Source: DASUPK01 sp963695805 (lineage in GTDB: Bacteria > Actinomycetota > Thermoleophilia > Solirubrobacterales > 70-9). Taken from it: 64,000 bases of DNA. The stretch lies in contig CAVOHV010000006.1 in the NCBI GenBank assembly GCA_963695805.1, positions 131,619 to 195,618 on the forward strand, written 5' to 3'. The notes beneath the pieces were generated by a model. The model did not search any database and was not told the DNA's origin. It saw only the letters and a program-made list of their open reading frames with translations. This document shows, one piece after another, positions 43,872 through 51,896 of the stretch. Position numbers and translations under genes: made by a program. Every line of letters starts with the position of its first letter. Position 1 is the stretch's first letter.

Positions 43872-44474
43872 TCAGGGGCGCTTGCTCGGCTTGCAGCGCT
43901 TCCTCTTCTGCGATCCGGCCCGGTGGTGCTTGCAGCGCTTGCCCGGCGCTGTGGCAGTCCAGCGATAGTCGACGGTGAGCGAAGCTCCCTGATAGGCGTC
44001 GTCCGCCGCGCCGCCCTCTGGGAGGAACACGCGGAAGGCGTACGTCCGCGCCGCTCCGGGGGCGATGCGTCCGAGCCGTGACTTCCGCATTCCGGCGATC
44101 GGCCCGGAGTACACCGATTCGTTTGAGCCGCCGACCCGCTTGATCGTGCGCTCGATCGTGAGCTGGAGCCGCTGAGAAAGCAGTCCTCCTCCGGCCCCGG
44201 GGTGGTCGGCGGTGATTCGCTGCGCCAGCCGGAAGCGGCCGCGAAGGCCGCCGTCGTTTCGCACCGTCACCTCCCCGCTCGCCCCCTGGCCGGGAGCAAG
44301 GTTCGGGGCGGTCAGGATCGCCCGCCCATCGAGTGAGTTCGAGATCCGCAGCGCCCCTTTCGCGAAGATCTTCGCGTGGGCCGGCTTCCGGTGATCGTTG
44401 CCGAGGGCGACCGCGAGCCCCGCCGCCGCGATCAGCACCAGCAGCACTCCGGTCAGGCGAGCGGCGCGGGCCAC
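43872..44474 (-). CDS. Secreted TasA/camelysin-like protein, last gene of SipW locus
   Basis: 200 residues. N-terminal membrane segment (LTGVLLVLIAAAGLAVALG), then a beta-rich domain (KGALRISNSLDGRAILTAPN, LAPGQGASGEVTVRNDGGLR, GRFRLAQRI) that resembles the second structural protein of this locus. The C-terminus is Lys/Arg-rich with two Cys (RCKHH, KRCKPSKRP), unusual and perhaps wall-binding. Starts 3 nt after the preceding gene. Assignment to the TasA-like group rests on pattern and context. Confidence 0.62.
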   Translation of the reverse strand: MARAARLTGVLLVLIAAAGLAVALGNDHRKPAHAKIFAKGALRISNSLDGRAILTAPNLAPGQGASGEVTVRNDGGLRGRFRLAQRITADHPGAGGGLLSQRLQLTIERTIKRVGGSNESVYSGPIAGMRKSRLGRIAPGAARTYAFRVFLPEGGAADDAYQGASLTVDYRWTATAPGKRCKHHRAGSQKRKRCKPSKRP

Positions 44475-44477
44475 GGT

Positions 44478-45476
44478 CTACCCGACGGCCAGCAGGTGGT
44501 AGGTGATGGCGGACGCATTGACGTTCCCGTCCGTGCCCAGCTGGAAGCCGTCCGCCTGGAGTGCCTGGATCAGGTTCGTCGCGTTGGCCGCTCCGGTGAA
44601 GTTCATGGAGGCGTCGCCGGTGAGCGATGCGGTGCGCCAGATGCCGCGCCGGGCGGTGGCGGTGTCGTTCGCCCGTAGCAGCACGAAGCGAGGCTGGAAG
44701 CCGACCCCGGTGATGCCGCGGTTGTCGGTGCCATTGCCCGTGTAGGTCGTCGCCCTGAGGGTGCCGGTGGCACTGTCGAAGGCGACGTAGTGGTAAGCGG
44801 TGCCGTTCGCGTTGGTGGCCGCGGAGTTGCCGACCGTGAACCCGTTCGCGTCGAGCGAGTTGATCTGGTTCGCGGTCCCGGTGCCGCTGCCGAGCGGGAA
44901 GGTGGTGGTCATCCCGGCCGAGCGCATCACAGCCGTCTGCGCGCTGGCGGGGAGGATGAGCACCGACTCGGGCTGAAAGCCGAGCCCGGTGATCCCCTGG
45001 GTGGCGGCGCCATTACCCGTGTAGCTGCCCACCTTCATCTCCTTGCCGGAGTCGAAGGCCGCCCACTGATAGGCGACCCCGTTGCCGTTGACCGCCGCGT
45101 TCGTCCCGAGGGTGAACCCGTCGGAGGTGATCGACTGGATCCGGTCGGTCGAGAGCGCGGTGGCTCCCGAGAGCGGCTTGGTGGCGTCTCCGCTCATCGT
45201 CGAGGTGCGGCCCGCGCCGACCGAGGTGTTGTTCCCCTTGACGAGAACGAGGTCGGGCTGGAAGCCGACACCGCTGATCGTCCGGCCGTCCGTGGCGTTG
45301 CCGGTGTAGCCGCCCGAGGCGAAGCGGAAGAAGTCCGAGGCGGCGGCGAACGAGTTGCCCGAGTTCGCAGCGACCGAGCCGAACGCGCCGAAGGTCTGGC
45401 CGATCGTCAGCGCGACGCCGAGTACGAGCGCCGCCGCCGCCACGGCGGCCAGCCGCCTGGTGACGCTCCGACGCAT
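44478..45476 (-). CDS. Secreted protein with three ~94-residue repeats
   Basis: 332 residues. SipW-type signal (IGQTFGAFGSVAANSGNSFA) like that of the TasA-like gene. Three tandem repeats begin with YTGN at residues 57, 152 and 245, each continuing with I-x-G-x-GFQP (71, 167, 259), then a Thr/Ser/Ala-rich part and a closing GTAYHYVAFDS-type strand. The repeat resembles beta domains of phage-tail and surface proteins. Likely a surface adhesin or fibre component. The start overlaps the signal-peptidase stop by one base. Confidence 0.7.
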   Translation of the reverse strand: MRRSVTRRLAAVAAAALVLGVALTIGQTFGAFGSVAANSGNSFAAASDFFRFASGGYTGNATDGRTISGVGFQPDLVLVKGNNTSVGAGRTSTMSGDATKPLSGATALSTDRIQSITSDGFTLGTNAAVNGNGVAYQWAAFDSGKEMKVGSYTGNGAATQGITGLGFQPESVLILPASAQTAVMRSAGMTTTFPLGSGTGTANQINSLDANGFTVGNSAATNANGTAYHYVAFDSATGTLRATTYTGNGTDNRGITGVGFQPRFVLLRANDTATARRGIWRTASLTGDASMNFTGAANATNLIQALQADGFQLGTDGNVNASAITYHLLAVG

Positions 45477-46018
45477 CAGCCCGTCTCCTCCGTCTCGAGC
45501 CGCGGCGCGGAGCGCCAGATCCGGATCAGCCCGAGCACCAGCAGGGCGAGCGCGGGGATCACGACCAGGACGATCCGTCCCGGCCAGCTGCCGATGCCGG
45601 CGACCGCGTAGCCGAGCTTCGGGATCCGGTAGACGGTCTCGCCGATCGAGCCGTCGTTCGCCACGTTCCAGTGCTCGAATCCGGTGTTGGCGTCACCCCT
45701 GGTGACGAAGTAGGAGCGGCCGCCGCGACGGTGGACGGCGCGCACCCGGTGGCTGGTCAACCGCTCGCCGTCGCTGGGGTCCTTGAACATGACGATGTCG
45801 CCGATGCGGGCGTCGGTCGGGTGGATCTGCTTCGAGACGACCAGATCGCCGGTCTCGATCGCCGGCGACATCGATCCGGAGCGGACGATGTAGGTGTGAA
45901 GGCCAAAGGCGAGGGGAACCGTCGCCGCCCCGAGCAGCACCGCGACGAAGCCGATCGCAGCCCAGCTGAGCGCGGCCGTGCCTCGGATGCGGAGCGTGTG
46001 CGGGCGTCGGCTCGCCAT
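45476..46018 (-). CDS. SipW-type signal peptidase I
   Basis: 180 residues with membrane helices at both ends. Catalytic Ser in YIVRSGSMSPAIETGDLVV; the general base is His in RLTSHRVRAVHR instead of the bacterial Lys, the mark of the ER/archaeal/SipW type. GDIVMFKDP and FVTRGDANTG are conserved. Known: SipW processes TasA/CalY precursors of biofilm fibres. Here it lies between putative substrates with the same signal type, overlapping neighbours on both sides by one base. Confidence 0.88.
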   Translation of the reverse strand: MASRRPHTLRIRGTAALSWAAIGFVAVLLGAATVPLAFGLHTYIVRSGSMSPAIETGDLVVSKQIHPTDARIGDIVMFKDPSDGERLTSHRVRAVHRRGGRSYFVTRGDANTGFEHWNVANDGSIGETVYRIPKLGYAVAGIGSWPGRIVLVVIPALALLVLGLIRIWRSAPRLETEETG

Positions 46019-46539
46019 CAGCCGCCGGCCCCGAGCTGGAAGTGGATTGCGACGTCGACCAGGGCAGCCGCCGCGCCCGGGCCGGCATCAGGCGAAAGCG
46101 TGACCGTCGCGTTGACCTTGGCCGTCTCTCCCGGCCGCAGCACCAGCCTCTCGGCGCCGCCCGAGCCGAGCGAGCCGAGCGTGCCGTCGGCCAGCGTCTC
46201 GCCGCGGCTGGTGAGCCTGATCGAGAGGGTGTCGTCCAGGCGGTGCGACGAGGGCACCGCGGCCAGCCGGATCGCCTCCGCGATCCCGGTCTGGTTGGTC
46301 AGCCTGAAGCTGCCGTTCGCCGACTGCCCGGGATCAAGCCGGGGCGCGTCGATGAACTCGGCAGGGCCGGGCGGGGCGACCGCCAGCTCCCCGGTCTGAT
46401 TCGCGTACAGCGATACGTCGGCTCCGGCGGCCGCGCCGCCGGCAGCGGGACGGCTCGCGAGCACCAGGGCCGCCGCCAGAGCGACGCCCACCGCAAAGCC
46501 CGCGAGCCGTGCCGTGCGAATTTCCGAGATCGCCCTCAT
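46018..46539 (-). CDS. Secreted TasA-like accessory protein
   Basis: 173 residues. Signal-like N-terminus (LAGFAVGVALAAALVLASRP), then a beta-sandwich-like domain: GADVSLYANQTGELAVAPPG, DPGQSANGSFRLTNQTGIAE, RLVLRPGETAKVNATVTLSP. The pattern (N-terminal strand, 'LxPGxS/T' loop) is shared with 43872-44474. It could be an anchor or minor fibre subunit. The gap to the major subunit gene is 20 nt. Confidence 0.62.
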   Translation of the reverse strand: MRAISEIRTARLAGFAVGVALAAALVLASRPAAGGAAAGADVSLYANQTGELAVAPPGPAEFIDAPRLDPGQSANGSFRLTNQTGIAEAIRLAAVPSSHRLDDTLSIRLTSRGETLADGTLGSLGSGGAERLVLRPGETAKVNATVTLSPDAGPGAAAALVDVAIHFQLGAGG

Positions 46540-46559
46540 GGCGTCTCTCTCCTGACCCG

Positions 46560-47153
46560 CTACTGGTTGCGCGCCTCCCAGGTGAAGACGTGCGATCCGG
46601 TGGTCAGATTCTGAGCTGCGTCCGGCGCACCGGACTGCAGGGTCGTCGTGAACTGGTAGACGACGCTGTCGTTGGTCGCCCAGCTCGTCGCTGACGTACC
46701 GGGGAAGTCGACCACGCCGTTCACGTACGAGTTCTTCGCGGTCGCGAAGTTCTGCAGCGTGCCGGTGTAGAGCGCTCCGCCCGAATCGGCGGTGAACCCG
46801 GTGCAGCTCGGGAACGCAGGGCTTCCGGTCTGAGTTCCGGGGGTGATGGTCAGGTCGACGTACTGGCCCAGCGATCCGATCGTGCTCGTCGTGTAGATGT
46901 GCACGTCGGCCGCCAGCGAGCCGGTGTAGGTGACCTTGATGCAGCCCGTGGAGCTGGTACCGGGCTTCGCGTTGCTGACGCTGTAGAGCGCCGCGTTCGC
47001 GTCGTTGTCGCCGATCACGACGGTGCCCGACGCGAAGCTGTTGTTGGCATTGCTCGTGGTACTGGTAAAGGCGCCGAAGACGCCGAGGCCCGCAAGGCCA
47101 CCCAGCACACCGACGAGCAGGAACGTGAGAAGGAACTTCTCATTCCTCTTCAT
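46560..47153 (-). CDS. TasA/CalY-like fibre protein with SipW-dependent signal
   Basis: 197 residues, first gene of the locus, with aggaggag before the ATG. N-terminus KRNEKFLLTFLLVGVLGGLA followed by GVFGAFTSTTSNANNSFASG is the SipW-dependent signal of TasA, CalY and related proteins. The mature part is Thr/Ser/Asn-rich with strand-loop character and two cysteines (STGCIKVTY, FPSCTGF) that could form a disulphide. Likely major subunit of a surface filament; inference from signal type, order and neighbours. Confidence 0.72.
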   Translation of the reverse strand: MKRNEKFLLTFLLVGVLGGLAGLGVFGAFTSTTSNANNSFASGTVVIGDNDANAALYSVSNAKPGTSSTGCIKVTYTGSLAADVHIYTTSTIGSLGQYVDLTITPGTQTGSPAFPSCTGFTADSGGALYTGTLQNFATAKNSYVNGVVDFPGTSATSWATNDSVVYQFTTTLQSGAPDAAQNLTTGSHVFTWEARNQ

Positions 47154-47553
47154 TACAGACTCCTCCTATCTCGATTGCCGGTGCACCCGTTGCGCACCTC
47201 GGATCGAGCCTCGTGCGAGTCGCGGTCGGCGCCACGCCCGATGCTCGATCCAAGAGGAGCTATCGGCCGATCGACGACTACCTCGCTACCCAGAACTTGG
47301 AGTTCCTCAGAAATCCGGTTGATTTAGGGGTTTTCCCGGACACGGTCTGGGGGATCGACCGGGAGTCGGTGCGGAGGTCGTTCAGCTGAGTGCGGTCACG
47401 CGGCGGCATGGAAAGTCAGTGGGCCGCCGCCCATCCGGGAGGCGGCGGCCCACTGAACCCCCTAGTTCCCCCACTGGCCCCGGCCGCCTTAGGCGTATCG
47501 GCCCGTTGGGGGGCGACCTGTAACCCCGCAATTCGGTAAATCCCAGTGTTCGA
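47154..47553. other. 400-nt intergenic region upstream of the SipW locus
   Basis: It separates the fibre locus (minus) from a coiled-coil gene (plus). AT-richer core at 47300-47335. It contains a perfect 15-bp hairpin at 47417-47455. No reading frame is convincing, and no c-di-GMP or other known riboswitch pattern was recognised. Confidence 0.5.
47417..47455. other. Perfect 15-bp hairpin
   Basis: cagtgggccgccgcc (47417-47431) pairs with ggcggcggcccactg (47441-47455), 9-nt loop. No U run on either side, so not a standard terminator. Confidence 0.6.
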
Positions 47554-48318
47554 GTGGAAGGCACGGTCACAAGCCCGCCCAAGGATGTGCCGGAGAAGAA
47601 GCTGGACGAGCTCTTTCATCGCCCGCTCGAGGAGTTCACGGCCAGCCGCAACGAGCTCGCTAAGTCGCTGCGCTCCGACGGCGACGCGGGGGCGGCGGAC
47701 TGGGTGAAGGGACTCCAGAAGCCCAGTCGCGCGGCCTGGCTCGTCAACCAGCTGGCGGTGCGGAAGCCCAAGGATGTCCGCCGGCTCTTGGAGGTGGGGG
47801 AGGAGCTCCGCGCGGCCCAGGAGGAGATGCTCTCGGGCTCGGCCGACCGCGAGAAGCTCCGTGAGGTCGCCGCCGGGGAGCGCGAGACGATCGACTCCCT
47901 GCTTGGGACGGCAGAGGCGATCGGCCGCGAGCACGGGGTCGGTTCCCAGATCCTCGACCGGGTGGGCGAGACGCTGCAGGCGGCGACCAGCGACCCCGAG
48001 GTCGCCGAGGCGATCGAGAAGGGACGTTTGACGCGGGAGCAGCGCGCCTCGGGGATCGGGGTGGTCGGCGCTGTGCCCAAGGCCCCGGCCCGCGGCCGCA
48101 AGAAGGACGACCGCGAGGCGGCTGACCGCCGTGCGCGTCAGCAGCAGGCGAAGCGCCGCAAGCAGGCCGAGGGCAAGCTCGCCACGGCCGAGAAGCGCGT
48201 CGAGCGCGAGCAGGCGAAGCTCGAGAAGGCCCGCGATGCGGTCGAGGAGGCCGAGCAGGCTGTCCACGACGCCGAGCTCGATGCCCACGCGGCGCGCCGC
48301 GCCCTGGACGAGATCTAG
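47554..48318 (+). CDS. Coiled-coil protein of unknown function
   Basis: 254 residues from GTG 47554. The first 150 residues are helical and soluble (ELFHRPLEEFTASRNELAKS, ADWVKGLQKPSRAAWLVNQL). The last 90 form a Lys/Glu/Ala-rich coiled coil (RRARQQQAKRRKQAEGKLAT, VEREQAKLEKARDAVEEAEQ). The ASRN-KPS-WxVNQL core occurs in a conserved actinobacterial hypothetical family. Role unknown; it may bind nucleic acid or act as a scaffold. Confidence 0.65.
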   Translation: MEGTVTSPPKDVPEKKLDELFHRPLEEFTASRNELAKSLRSDGDAGAADWVKGLQKPSRAAWLVNQLAVRKPKDVRRLLEVGEELRAAQEEMLSGSADREKLREVAAGERETIDSLLGTAEAIGREHGVGSQILDRVGETLQAATSDPEVAEAIEKGRLTREQRASGIGVVGAVPKAPARGRKKDDREAADRRARQQQAKRRKQAEGKLATAEKRVEREQAKLEKARDAVEEAEQAVHDAELDAHAARRALDEI

Positions 48319-48322
48319 CGGG

Positions 48323-48328
48323 TACTCT
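48323..48328 (+). promoter_or_regulatory. -10 hexamer TACTCT before the TPP-enzyme gene
   Basis: Ends 7 nt before ATG 48336; leaderless-type spacing. Confidence 0.45.
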
Positions 48329-48335
48329 CGCCTCG

Positions 48336-49994
48336 ATGGCGACCGAGCAGGCCCAGGAGAGCCCGGAGGGCGCCGAGTCGGGAGCCGTCCACGGCGGCCG
48401 CTGGGTCGCCCGGGCGATGAAGAGCCGCGGCGCCTCCAGGCTCTTCACCCTCTCCGGCGGCCACCTCTTCTCCATCTACGCGGGGTGCAAGGAGGAGGGC
48501 ATCGACGTCGTCGACTTCCGCCACGAGCAGTCGGCCGCCTTCGCCGCGATCGGCTGGGCCAAGGCGACCCGCGAGCCGGGGATCTGCGCGCTCACCGCCG
48601 GCTGCGGCGTGACCAACGGGATGAGCGCGATCGCCTCCGCGCAGGCCGACGGTGTGCCGCTGGTCGCGCTCGGCGGCCGCGCGCCCGAGATGCGGTGGGG
48701 GAGCGGCTCCCTCCAGGAAATCGACCACCTGCCCTTCGTCACGCCGCTGGTCAAGTCGGCGATCACCGTCAAGGAGCCGGAGAAGATCGCGCGCACCACC
48801 GCCGAGGCGATCGACGACGCCGCCGAGCCGCCGCTCGGTCCGACCTTCGTCGACTACCCGCTCGACGTGGTCTTCTCGGAGGCCGAGGCCGAGGTCCCCG
48901 ACCCGGCGCCGGTCCCCGAGCGGATCCCGGATGGAATAGAGGAGGCGGCGATGCTGCTCGCCGAGGCCGGGCGCCCGGCGATCATGGCCGGCACCAACCT
49001 CTACTGGGGGCAGGCGGAGAACGAGCTTCGCGAGCTGGCCGAGGCGCTCGGCATTCCGGTCTTCCTCAATGGTCTCGGCCGCGGCTGCCTGCCGCCCGAC
49101 CACGAGCTCTACTTCGCCCGCGCCCGCGGCTCAGCCCTCCAGGGCTGTGACGTCGCCCTGGTGATCGGCGTCCCGCTCGACTTCCGGCTCGGCTTCGGCG
49201 CCTCCTTCGGCGAGGAGTCGAAGCTGATCCAGCTCGACTTCACACCCACCCGGCTCGAGAAGACCCGGCAGCCCGACCTCGCCCTCTCCGGGGACATCGC
49301 CGCCGCGCTGAGCGCGATCCGCGAGTCGGTCCCGGCCGATCCTCATCGGACCTCGGCCTGGGTCAACCGGCTGCGGAAGATCGAGGACGAGAAGCGCGCC
49401 GAGGAGCGCGAGATGCTCGACGACGACCGCTCCCCGCTCCACCCGATGCGGGTCTACAAGGAGCTCGGGGACTTCCTCGATCGCGACGCCATCGTGGTCG
49501 GCGACGGCGGCGACTTCGTCAGCTTCGCCGGGCGGGTCTGGGAGACCTGGGAGCCCGGCACCTGGATGGACCCCGGCCCCTACGGCTGCCTCGGCGCCGG
49601 CCCCGGCCAGGCGATCGGCGCGAAGCTCGCCCACCCCGAGCGCCAGGTCTGCCTGCTGCTCGGCGACGGCGCCTTCGGCTTCTCCGGGATGGAGTTCGAC
49701 ACGATGGTCCGCCACAACCTGCCGATCGTCGCGGTGATGGGCAACAACGGCATCTGGGCGCTCGAGCATCACCCGATGAAGTTCCTCTACGGCTACTCGA
49801 TCGCCGCCGAGCTCCGCCCGGAGACCCGCTACGACGAGGTCGTCTCGGCACTCGGCGGCCACGGCGAGCTGGTCCGCAGCCCCGACGAGCTCCGCCCGGC
49901 CCTCGACCGCGCCTTCGCCTCGGGCAAGCCGGCCCTGGTCAACGTGCTCACCGACCCCGAGGTCGTCTACCCGCGGAAGGCGAATCTGGCGTAG
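48336..49994 (+). CDS. Thiamine-diphosphate enzyme, acetolactate synthase / 2-hydroxyacyl-CoA lyase-like
   Basis: 552 residues with the three ALS-type domains: PYR (FTLSGGHLFSIYAGCKEEGI, RHEQSAAFAAIGWAKATREP with the catalytic Glu), a central domain (EEAAMLLAEAGRPAIMAGTN) and the PP domain with GDGAFGFSGMEFDTMVRHNL...MGNN for Mg-TPP. No regulatory ilvN-type subunit lies nearby. SLQEID-DH in place of the usual ALS QE/QP loop points away from true IlvB. The substrate could be a 2-keto acid or oxalyl/2-hydroxyacyl-CoA. Confidence 0.84.
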   Translation: MATEQAQESPEGAESGAVHGGRWVARAMKSRGASRLFTLSGGHLFSIYAGCKEEGIDVVDFRHEQSAAFAAIGWAKATREPGICALTAGCGVTNGMSAIASAQADGVPLVALGGRAPEMRWGSGSLQEIDHLPFVTPLVKSAITVKEPEKIARTTAEAIDDAAEPPLGPTFVDYPLDVVFSEAEAEVPDPAPVPERIPDGIEEAAMLLAEAGRPAIMAGTNLYWGQAENELRELAEALGIPVFLNGLGRGCLPPDHELYFARARGSALQGCDVALVIGVPLDFRLGFGASFGEESKLIQLDFTPTRLEKTRQPDLALSGDIAAALSAIRESVPADPHRTSAWVNRLRKIEDEKRAEEREMLDDDRSPLHPMRVYKELGDFLDRDAIVVGDGGDFVSFAGRVWETWEPGTWMDPGPYGCLGAGPGQAIGAKLAHPERQVCLLLGDGAFGFSGMEFDTMVRHNLPIVAVMGNNGIWALEHHPMKFLYGYSIAAELRPETRYDEVVSALGGHGELVRSPDELRPALDRAFASGKPALVNVLTDPEVVYPRKANLA

Positions 49995-50094
49995 CGCCGG
50001 AACCGGGGAGTACCCTGGGTGGAGAGCATTCGCCCGGCGGCTTTTCCCTCTTCCCTCGTGCGAACCCGTAGAGAGGGCCGGAAGGTGGAGCTAG

Positions 50095-50454
50095 ATGCCC
50101 AAGACGACGGTTGCGCCCGCGGTCGATTGGACCTGCGCGCGCTGCGAAGTGAATGTCAGCTGGATGCCCGACGCGGAGCGCCCGGAGTTGCCGGCGACCT
50201 GGATCAAGGACGGCGATGATCTCTACTGCCTGGCGTGCCGCCGCGAGCGGGCCGGGGAGGCCGCGCTGATCGGGCTCGACGAGGAATCGGCTGAGGCCCG
50301 CCGAAAGGCCGAAACGCGCGCCCGGATCGATTTCGAGATGAATCGTCGCCCCGATCTCCAGGACAGCCGGATCGCCAAGGCCTGTCACACCTCCATCAAG
50401 GCGGTGCAGCAGTCGCGCGTTCGCCTCGGGATGCAGTCGAGGCGCCCCGCCTGA
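50095..50454 (+). CDS. Zinc-finger/HTH protein, paralogue 1
   Basis: 119 residues. N-terminal WTCARCEVNVSWMPD and LYCLACRRERAGE give a C-x2-C...C-x2-C zinc site with about 30 residues between. An Arg/Glu helix follows (ARRKAETRARIDFEMNRRPD), then a small HTH (DSRIAKACHTSIKAVQQSRV, RLGM). Same plan as 51482-51844. ggaaggtggag serves as ribosome-binding site. Likely a small DNA-binding regulator; no named family recognised. Confidence 0.68.
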   Translation: MPKTTVAPAVDWTCARCEVNVSWMPDAERPELPATWIKDGDDLYCLACRRERAGEAALIGLDEESAEARRKAETRARIDFEMNRRPDLQDSRIAKACHTSIKAVQQSRVRLGMQSRRPA

Positions 50455-50477
50455 GCAACTGCCCGAAGCAGTGAGCG

Positions 50478-51422
50478 CTAGGCCGCCGGAGCCGTGAGGG
50501 CCCGAGCCGGCGCGGTTTCCCGCCGCATCCAGAGCCGGTCCACCAGGGCCCAGCTTGCGAAGCAGAGCGCGCCCACGGCGGCGGTCGCCGTGAGCAGCGC
50601 ACCGGCGGCGGCCGAGGCCGCGACGCCGTTCGTCCCGAGAATCAGCACGGTCGTCGCCGCCCCCAGACTCGGGCCGATGGGTAGGAGGCCGACCACGGCC
50701 AGCCCGATCAGAAGGGCCGTCGAGTCGAAGACAGAGGCATCGACGCCGCTGTAGTTGAGCAGCAACCAGTTGCGCGCGATCTGGATCACCACCGCGAGGC
50801 AGACCAGGGCGACGAGCCTGCCGCTGCCCTTCATCTCGCGCAGCACCGCGATGCCCGTCCAGATTCCCGTGGTCCGGTTCCGCGCCACCCGATGCATGCC
50901 GGCGAACACGGCGCCCACCGCCGCGAAGGAGACGATCGGTGCCCACCAGGGAACGCCGAGCGGAGCCACCAGGGTGAACGAGAAGATCGCGGCGAGGCCG
51001 ATCTCGACCACCACGATCGGGAGCTCAGCGGCAAGCAGCACGGGCGCACGCGGGCACTCGGTCGGGGACGAGCGGCGTAGGGCGCCGATCCGGATCGCAA
51101 GCCCGAACTGCCCGTTGAAGATGTTGGCCAGGTAGCCGATGCTCGAGGCGCGGTAGAGCGACCGCCGCCCGAGGCTTCCTCCCGCCGCCTCGATGCAGAC
51201 CCCCCAGGCCTCGGTGCGGGCGAGCAGCCAGAGCACGTGCAGGGCGATGGCGATGCCGAGCACCCAGAAGGGGGCGGAGCCGAGGGCGACGATGAACTCG
51301 TGGCCATGGCCCGCGAGTGCGATCGCAAGTGCAATCGCGACCAACAATCCACCGCCGAGGCTGACCATCGTGGGGTGTCGACGAACCATCGAACGGAGCG
51401 CCGCCACCCTCGCGCGGATCAA
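50478..51422 (-). CDS. Lysylphosphatidylglycerol synthase TM-region-like membrane protein
   Basis: 314 residues, about 8 membrane helices. YLANIFNGQFGLAIRIGALR and the helix pattern with the GLLPIGPSLGAATTVLI stretch place it in the UPF0104/AglD-like family of flippase/synthase membrane domains. The cytoplasmic aminoacyltransferase part of MprF is missing, so it may move or modify a lipid without tRNA. It is flanked on each side by a member of the zinc-finger/HTH pair, both on the opposite strand. Confidence 0.75.
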   Translation of the reverse strand: MIRARVAALRSMVRRHPTMVSLGGGLLVAIALAIALAGHGHEFIVALGSAPFWVLGIAIALHVLWLLARTEAWGVCIEAAGGSLGRRSLYRASSIGYLANIFNGQFGLAIRIGALRRSSPTECPRAPVLLAAELPIVVVEIGLAAIFSFTLVAPLGVPWWAPIVSFAAVGAVFAGMHRVARNRTTGIWTGIAVLREMKGSGRLVALVCLAVVIQIARNWLLLNYSGVDASVFDSTALLIGLAVVGLLPIGPSLGAATTVLILGTNGVAASAAAGALLTATAAVGALCFASWALVDRLWMRRETAPARALTAPAA

Positions 51423-51469
51423 GGGTGTCGATTCATTGGATACTCAGACTAGCCCTCCTGGGCTGCCCG

Positions 51470-51475
51470 TACACT
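51470..51475 (+). promoter_or_regulatory. -10 hexamer TACACT before zinc-finger/HTH paralogue 2
   Basis: Ends 6 nt before GTG 51482; leaderless-type spacing. Confidence 0.45.
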
Positions 51476-51481
51476 GGGTTG

Positions 51482-51844
51482 GTGTCCACTCCCGCCCCCG
51501 CGGCGCCCAACACCTGGACCTGCGCGCGCTGCGAGATGACCGTCTCCTTCAGGTCGGACGTCGAGGACACGAGCCTGCCCTCGACCTGGACCGAGGAGGA
51601 CGGCGAGCTCTACTGCCTCTCCTGCCGGCGAGATATGGCGGGCGAGGCGGGGCTCGAAGGCGTCGGCGAGGACGCCCCCTCCCAGGAGCGCCAGCAGATC
51701 CGCTCCAAGGCGCGGATCGAGTTCGAGATCCAGCGGGATCCCGACCGCCAGGACAACGTGATCGCCAAGGCCTGCCGCACATCGACCTTCTCCGTGCGCA
51801 AGGCACGCGCCCGCCTCGGGATGCGGCCCGGCAGCGAGACCTAG
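51482..51844 (+). CDS. Zinc-finger/HTH protein, paralogue 2
   Basis: 120 residues from GTG 51482; the frame opens at 51425 but the -10 box lies within that extension. TWTCARCEMTVSFRSDVED, LYCLSCRRDMAGEAGLEG, RSKARIEFEIQRDPDRQDNV, IAKACRTSTFSVRKARARLG: zinc site, linker helix and HTH as in paralogue 1, from which it clearly descends by duplication. The two are about 1 kb apart with the membrane gene between. Confidence 0.7.
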   Translation: MSTPAPAAPNTWTCARCEMTVSFRSDVEDTSLPSTWTEEDGELYCLSCRRDMAGEAGLEGVGEDAPSQERQQIRSKARIEFEIQRDPDRQDNVIAKACRTSTFSVRKARARLGMRPGSET

Positions 51845-51896
51845 CAGGCACCCGGCCGGGACGCCGCCGCCGGGGGTAAGGGCTTCGTTTCTCGCC

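Noticed and set aside
47160..47400. Possible c-di-GMP riboswitch before the SipW locus
   Set aside because: I looked on the minus strand for the GEMM core and paired arms and found no match.
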